The translations under genes were made by a program, and so were the position numbers. A stretch of DNA of 16,341 bases from Planctomycetota bacterium (GTDB lineage Bacteria > Planctomycetota > Planctomycetia > Pirellulales > Thermoguttaceae), in assembly GCA_023621895.1 (NCBI GenBank), contig JAMOAF010000067.1, positions 1-16,341 of the forward strand. The letters are read 5' to 3'. Shown piece by piece: positions 12,990-16,341 of this stretch (positions are counted from its first letter, which is position 1; each line of letters opens with the position of its first letter). The notes under the pieces were generated by a model that was not told the origin of the DNA, ran no database searches, and worked only from the letters and a program-made list of their open reading frames with translations.

Positions 12990-14146
12990 GGTTTCGTCCC
13001 CGCGGGTATTGACGTGTTCGGGGTCTGTAGACTGCGGATGTGGAGGATCACCGCCCAGCGATCCTCGGGCGATAGCAGCCCGGCCTGGGGCGGCATGTTG
13101 GCCCTGCCGTAGGTGATGATATGGAACAGTTGCCCATCCGGCATCTTGGTCGAGTTGCCGGTCACCAGGGAGGGGGGCGCCGGATAGCCGCGGAGCGCCA
13201 CCGGGCCGTCGCCCAGTCCTCCGCCGCCATGGCAGGGGGTGCAGAAGTTCTGAAACACCACCGCGCCGCGCTCGCGAACCCCGGCCTGGCCGGCCGGAAG
13301 CGGGTTGTGCAGTTCCTGCCCGGCCAGCAGAGCGTCGGCGTCCGTCGCCGCGTAGGGCAGCCGTCTCTGGCCTTGCGCCAGCGTGCCCAGGACCGGCGGC
13401 TGGAGGGTTTCGCCGTCCGCGAAGTTCGGGTTGGCCGACTCGCTCGTGTAGGCGGGGGAATGGGCCATGTCCGGAAGGAACTCCCGGTTCGGTTGCGCTT
13501 GGTTGCGCGGAACGAGCATGTTTGCCGCCACCAACACGATCAGGACCAGCAGAAGCAGGTAGTTCAGCCGCCTCCTGGAGCGGCTTCCGGCAGCGCCGCC
13601 GGCCGCTCCAGTGGAGCACGAATCAGCTTCCCATACCCGTTCCTCGATCTCCACGGCATGGTGGTTTCGCAGCAGTTCGCTCACGGCTGCCGCATCGAAC
13701 GTGGCGTCCGTCTCCTCGATCACCAAGGCGAAGCGATCGTCGAACACGCCGGGAACAATCGGCAGCGTCTTCTTTCCCGGCCGCAGGCGGGCCACCAGGA
13801 ACAGCGCCAAGACCGTGCCCAAACCGGCGGCCAGCACCATGCCCTCGAAGATGATCGGCACGAATGCGGGCAGTGAATTCCAGGGCTTGCCGCCCACGTT
13901 CAGCGGCCAGCTCACCGCCGAAGTCCACTGCTGGAACCAGAGCATAAACGCCGCGCCGGCCAACCCGCAGGCGGCACAGACCCAGCTCAGCCGCGACGGC
14001 CGCCACCCCAGCGCGCGGTCCAGGCCGTGGACCGCATAAGGCGCATACACGTCGTCAATTTTCCAGCCCGCCGCGCGTACGGCCGCAACGGCGCGGAGCA
14101 GATCGGAGTCCTGCTGGAACACGGCAATCAGGACGCGTCTGGTCAT
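12986..14146 (-). CDS. Fused ActD-ActE: membrane subunit plus c-type cytochrome of alternative complex III
   Basis: 386 residues joining two normally separate subunits. Residues 1-172 are ActD (former DUF3341): VLIAVFQQDSDLLRAV, YAPYAVHGLDRALGWRPSRL, two membrane helices (~53-72 and ~95-119), and a soluble end (VIEETDATF). A Gly/Ala/Ser/Arg linker (~178-193) leads to a third helix (195-212), then an ActE-like monoheme domain: NFADGETLQPPVLGTLAQGQ (241-260), heme-binding CTPCH (302-306) and a likely axial Met351 in NMPPQ. The third helix replaces the signal peptide or lipobox of a free ActE. The linker DNA contains a 9-bp stem (13576-13584 with 13602-13610). Overlaps actC and actF by 4 bp each. 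ATG 14146 chosen from that overlap and the MTRRVLIAVF start. Confidence 0.88.
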   Translation of the reverse strand: MTRRVLIAVFQQDSDLLRAVAAVRAAGWKIDDVYAPYAVHGLDRALGWRPSRLSWVCAACGLAGAAFMLWFQQWTSAVSWPLNVGGKPWNSLPAFVPIIFEGMVLAAGLGTVLALFLVARLRPGKKTLPIVPGVFDDRFALVIEETDATFDAAAVSELLRNHHAVEIEERVWEADSCSTGAAGGAAGSRSRRRLNYLLLLVLIVLVAANMLVPRNQAQPNREFLPDMAHSPAYTSESANPNFADGETLQPPVLGTLAQGQRRLPYAATDADALLAGQELHNPLPAGQAGVRERGAVVFQNFCTPCHGGGGLGDGPVALRGYPAPPSLVTGNSTKMPDGQLFHIITYGRANMPPQAGLLSPEDRWAVILHIRSLQTPNTSIPAGTKP

Positions 14147-15522
14147 GGTATGGTCACCTCCGCGCAATCCGTTTGGCCATGCCCCAGGACGCCCTTCACC
14201 TCGCCGATGGCGATCATCGGCAGGAAGCGGCAGAACAGAAGGAAACAAGTGAAGAACAGCCCGAAACTGCCGGCGAGGATGGCGATCTCGACGGAAGTCG
14301 GCACGTACATGGTCCAACTCGACGGCAGGAAGTCGCGGTGCAACGAGACCACGATGATCACGAAACGCTCGAACCACATGCCTACGTTGACGAGGATCAC
14401 GATCACCAAGACCAACGGCAATCTGCGGCGGACCCAGCGGAACCAGAGCAGTTGCGGAGCCGCCACGTTGCAGCCGATCATCAGCCAATAGCACCAGCCG
14501 TACGGCCCCCAGAGCCGATTGCTCGCGCCGAACTGCTCGTACTCGTTTCCGGAATACAAGGCCGTAAAAAACTCGACGAGGTACGCCAGGCCCACCATGC
14601 TCCCGGTGAGCAGCGTGAGCTTGCACATCGGGTCGATGTGCCGGTGCGTGATGTAATCCTCCAGGTGCATGACCTTTCGGGCGATGAGCATCAGCGTGAG
14701 CACCATCGCCATGCCCGAGAAGATCGCACCGGCGACGAAATAGGGAGGCAGCACCGTCGTATGCCAGCCCGGCAGGACGGCCGTGGCGAAATCGAAACTG
14801 ACGACCGTGTGGACGGAGAGGACCAGGGGCGTCGCCAGGCCCGCCAAGAGCAGGTAGACCAGCTCGTAGCGGTGCCAGGTGCGGTACGACCCGTCCCAGC
14901 CCAGGCTGAAGAAGCCGAGCAGCCGGCGCCGCCAGCCGGGCTTGCCTCGGGTCGAGGCCGTGGCCAGGTCAGGAATCAACCCCACGTACCAGAAGACCAG
15001 TGAGATGGCCAGATACGTGCTGATGGCGAACACATCCCACATCAAGGCGGAACGGAAATTGATCCAGAGCGGCCCGCGATAATTCGGGTAGGGAACCACC
15101 CAGTAGGCCATCCAGGGACGCCCCATGTGGATCAGCGGGAACAGGCCGGCGCAAACCACGGCGAAGATCGTCATCGCCTCGGCCGAGCGATTGACCGAGG
15201 TCCGCCATTTCTGGCGGAAGAGGAGCAGGATCGCGGAGATCAGCGTGCCGGCATGCCCGATGCCGATCCAGAACACGAAATTGGTGATATCGAAGGCCCA
15301 GCCGACCGTGCGGTTCAGCCCCCAGGTGCCGATGCCGGTGGAGATTTCGTAGGCGACGGCGGCCACACCCAGCGCGAGCACCGACGCCGAGACGAGAAAG
15401 GCCGACCACCACAGCCCGCTCGGCCTCCGCTCCATCGGCGCGCAGATTTCGCGAGTCACGTCAGCCGGCGATTTGTCGCCGGCCACCAGCGGCGGCGGGG
15501 AGGCGAGGCGCGCTTCAGCCAT
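14143..15522 (-). CDS. actC: Alternative complex III subunit ActC (NrfD family)
   Basis: 459-residue polytopic subunit thought to carry the quinol site of alternative complex III. About ten membrane segments can be followed from residue 37 to 435. The conserved FPLIHMGRPW (His132) and ALMWDVFAIS (Asp163) blocks hold residues of the kind discussed as quinol/proton-path positions in this family. Other NrfD-like blocks are NFVFWIGIGHAGTLISAIL (81-99) and SVHTVVSFDFA (236-246). The ATG at 15522 has AAGGAGG eight bases upstream; two earlier in-frame starts (15549, 15546) lack such a site. Overlaps actB by 8 bp and the actD-actE fusion by 4 bp, so the operon is tightly coupled. Confidence 0.93.
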   Translation of the reverse strand: MAEARLASPPPLVAGDKSPADVTREICAPMERRPSGLWWSAFLVSASVLALGVAAVAYEISTGIGTWGLNRTVGWAFDITNFVFWIGIGHAGTLISAILLLFRQKWRTSVNRSAEAMTIFAVVCAGLFPLIHMGRPWMAYWVVPYPNYRGPLWINFRSALMWDVFAISTYLAISLVFWYVGLIPDLATASTRGKPGWRRRLLGFFSLGWDGSYRTWHRYELVYLLLAGLATPLVLSVHTVVSFDFATAVLPGWHTTVLPPYFVAGAIFSGMAMVLTLMLIARKVMHLEDYITHRHIDPMCKLTLLTGSMVGLAYLVEFFTALYSGNEYEQFGASNRLWGPYGWCYWLMIGCNVAAPQLLWFRWVRRRLPLVLVIVILVNVGMWFERFVIIVVSLHRDFLPSSWTMYVPTSVEIAILAGSFGLFFTCFLLFCRFLPMIAIGEVKGVLGHGQTDCAEVTIP

Positions 15523-16341
15523 GCTCTGGTCCTCCTTCGCCCGCATCACGATTCCGCACCCGCCGCAGGTAACCGACGGCAGGGCGCGTGTTTAACTCGG
15601 CCAGGACCTGGTAGTAGCGGGGCAAGGCGGCAAGTTGCGACACGCCGCTCTTCGGATCGTTCAGGTCGCCGAACACGATCGCCTTGGCAGGGCAGGACTG
15701 CTGGCAGGCGGGCTGGATCTCGCCGTCGGCCACTTCGCGACCGAGCCGCTTCGCCTCCAGTTTGGCCTCCTGAATTCGCTGCGCGCAGAAGCTGCACTTC
15801 TCCATCACCCCCCGCGAGCGAACCGTGACATCCGGATTGAGCACCAGGTTCGCCCGCCGGTCGTCCCGCGCGTAGCGGAACCAGTTGAAGCGGCGGACCT
15901 TGTAGGGACAGTTGTTCGCGCAGTATCGGGTCCCCACGCAGCGGTTATAAACCTGCTGGTTCAGCCCTTCTTCGCTGTGGACGGTCGCCAGCACCGGGCA
16001 GACGTTCTCGCAGGGCGCGTTCTCGCAGTGGTGGCAGAGCATGGGTTGATATGCCGTGTCAACCGCGCCGGCGATGTTGGAATAATAGCGGTCGATCCGG
16101 ATCCAGTGCATTTCCCGGCTGCGGCGGACCTCGTCACGGCCGACGACCGGCACGTTGTTCTCCGCCTGGCAGGCGACCACGCAGGCCGAGCAGCCGGTGC
16201 ACCGGGCCAGGTCGATGACCATTCCCCAGCGCTTGCCGGTGTACGGGTGATCGTCCGGCCAGAGTCCCACGTCGTCCGCGATTTGCGGCTCGCCTCCCGA
16301 CTGAGGATTCTCCCGGTAGGCCGGCAACGTGGTCGATTGGA
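15515..16341 (-). CDS. actB: Alternative complex III subunit ActB, C-terminal iron-sulfur part (partial)
   Basis: The frame is open to the window edge, so the N-terminal molybdopterin-oxidoreductase-like domain lies outside; a TTG at 16327 is internal, not the start. Counting that Leu as 1, cysteines fall at 43/46/49/53, 98/101/106/110, 130/136/140 and 178/181/208/212, the four-cluster ferredoxin pattern of this family. In the third set CVGTRYCANNCP has Thr133 where a cysteine would sit, matching the one [3Fe-4S] cluster known in ActB against three [4Fe-4S]. The protein relays electrons from quinol at ActC/ActF toward the heme subunits. Ends 8 bp inside actC. actA would be expected just upstream, beyond the window. 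Confidence 0.92.
   Translation of the reverse strand, partial: QSTTLPAYRENPQSGGEPQIADDVGLWPDDHPYTGKRWGMVIDLARCTGCSACVVACQAENNVPVVGRDEVRRSREMHWIRIDRYYSNIAGAVDTAYQPMLCHHCENAPCENVCPVLATVHSEEGLNQQVYNRCVGTRYCANNCPYKVRRFNWFRYARDDRRANLVLNPDVTVRSRGVMEKCSFCAQRIQEAKLEAKRLGREVADGEIQPACQQSCPAKAIVFGDLNDPKSGVSQLAALPRYYQVLAELNTRPAVGYLRRVRNRDAGEGGPEHG

Noticed and set aside
11700..13112. 470-codon + strand frame opposite actF
   Set aside because: Composition is Gln/Arg/Gly-rich without domains, while the minus strand gives a ten-helix ActF with family motifs and an ATGA overlap.
12986..14626. Start of the actD-actE gene at 14626
   Set aside because: The extra N-terminal part is antisense/frame-shadow sequence lying inside actC; MTRRVLIAVF at 14146 matches the ActD start and overlaps actC by 4 bp.

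Overview
This is GC-rich bacterial DNA, most likely from a planctomycete (Planctomycetota, probably the Pirellulales side). The lineage is inferred from the combination of genes: a Tat-exported Gfo/Idh/MocA dehydrogenase, a SUMF1-like protein with a PEP-CTERM sorting tail, an alternative complex III operon, and abundant palindromic intergenic repeats. There is no rRNA or other phylogenetic marker in the window, so this remains an inference.

Layout, left to right. 1-223: intergenic, with palindromes and an 18-bp tandem repeat. 224-1759 (+): Tat-signal oxidoreductase whose reading frame runs on into a TTCAAGG-type repeat. 1799-3348 (-): two translationally coupled genes, a degenerate receiver-like protein followed by an alpha/beta hydrolase. 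3601-4032 (-): a small three-helix membrane protein. 4033-4516: divergent intergenic region. 4517-6082 (+): SUMF1-like PEP-CTERM protein. 6207-6830 (+): a conserved-looking protein that appears to lack its N-terminal part. 7037-8516 (-): a type II NADH dehydrogenase (NDH-2) preceded by two very small overlapping ORFs and a promoter with the exact architecture of a MerR-family (mer-type) operator. 8828-10648 (+): moeA and mobB, molybdenum cofactor genes. 10649-11855: a 1.2-kb convergent, gene-free region built of repeats. 11856-16341 (-): actB (5' end outside the window), actC, a fused actD-actE, and actF, each overlapping the next by 4-8 bp.

Functionally, the right end encodes the membrane quinol-oxidising alternative complex III, and the NDH-2 gene supplies a non-proton-pumping entry of NADH electrons to the same quinone pool. 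moeA and mobB make and modify molybdopterin for molybdoenzymes not visible here. The left half is exported or cell-surface related (Tat dehydrogenase, PEP-CTERM protein) plus small regulatory or hydrolytic genes.

The points most worth following up are: (1) a 753-bp structure at 10988-11740, made of two inverted ~150-bp arms flanking a tandem hairpin array with repeat starts spaced 69, 85, 85, 85 and 69 bp; (2) the mer-like promoter in front of NDH-2 with no merR gene next to it; (3) the chain of tiny overlapping ORFs between that promoter and NDH-2; and (4) the actD-actE fusion. No phage genes, transposase, CRISPR array, tRNA or rRNA was seen.
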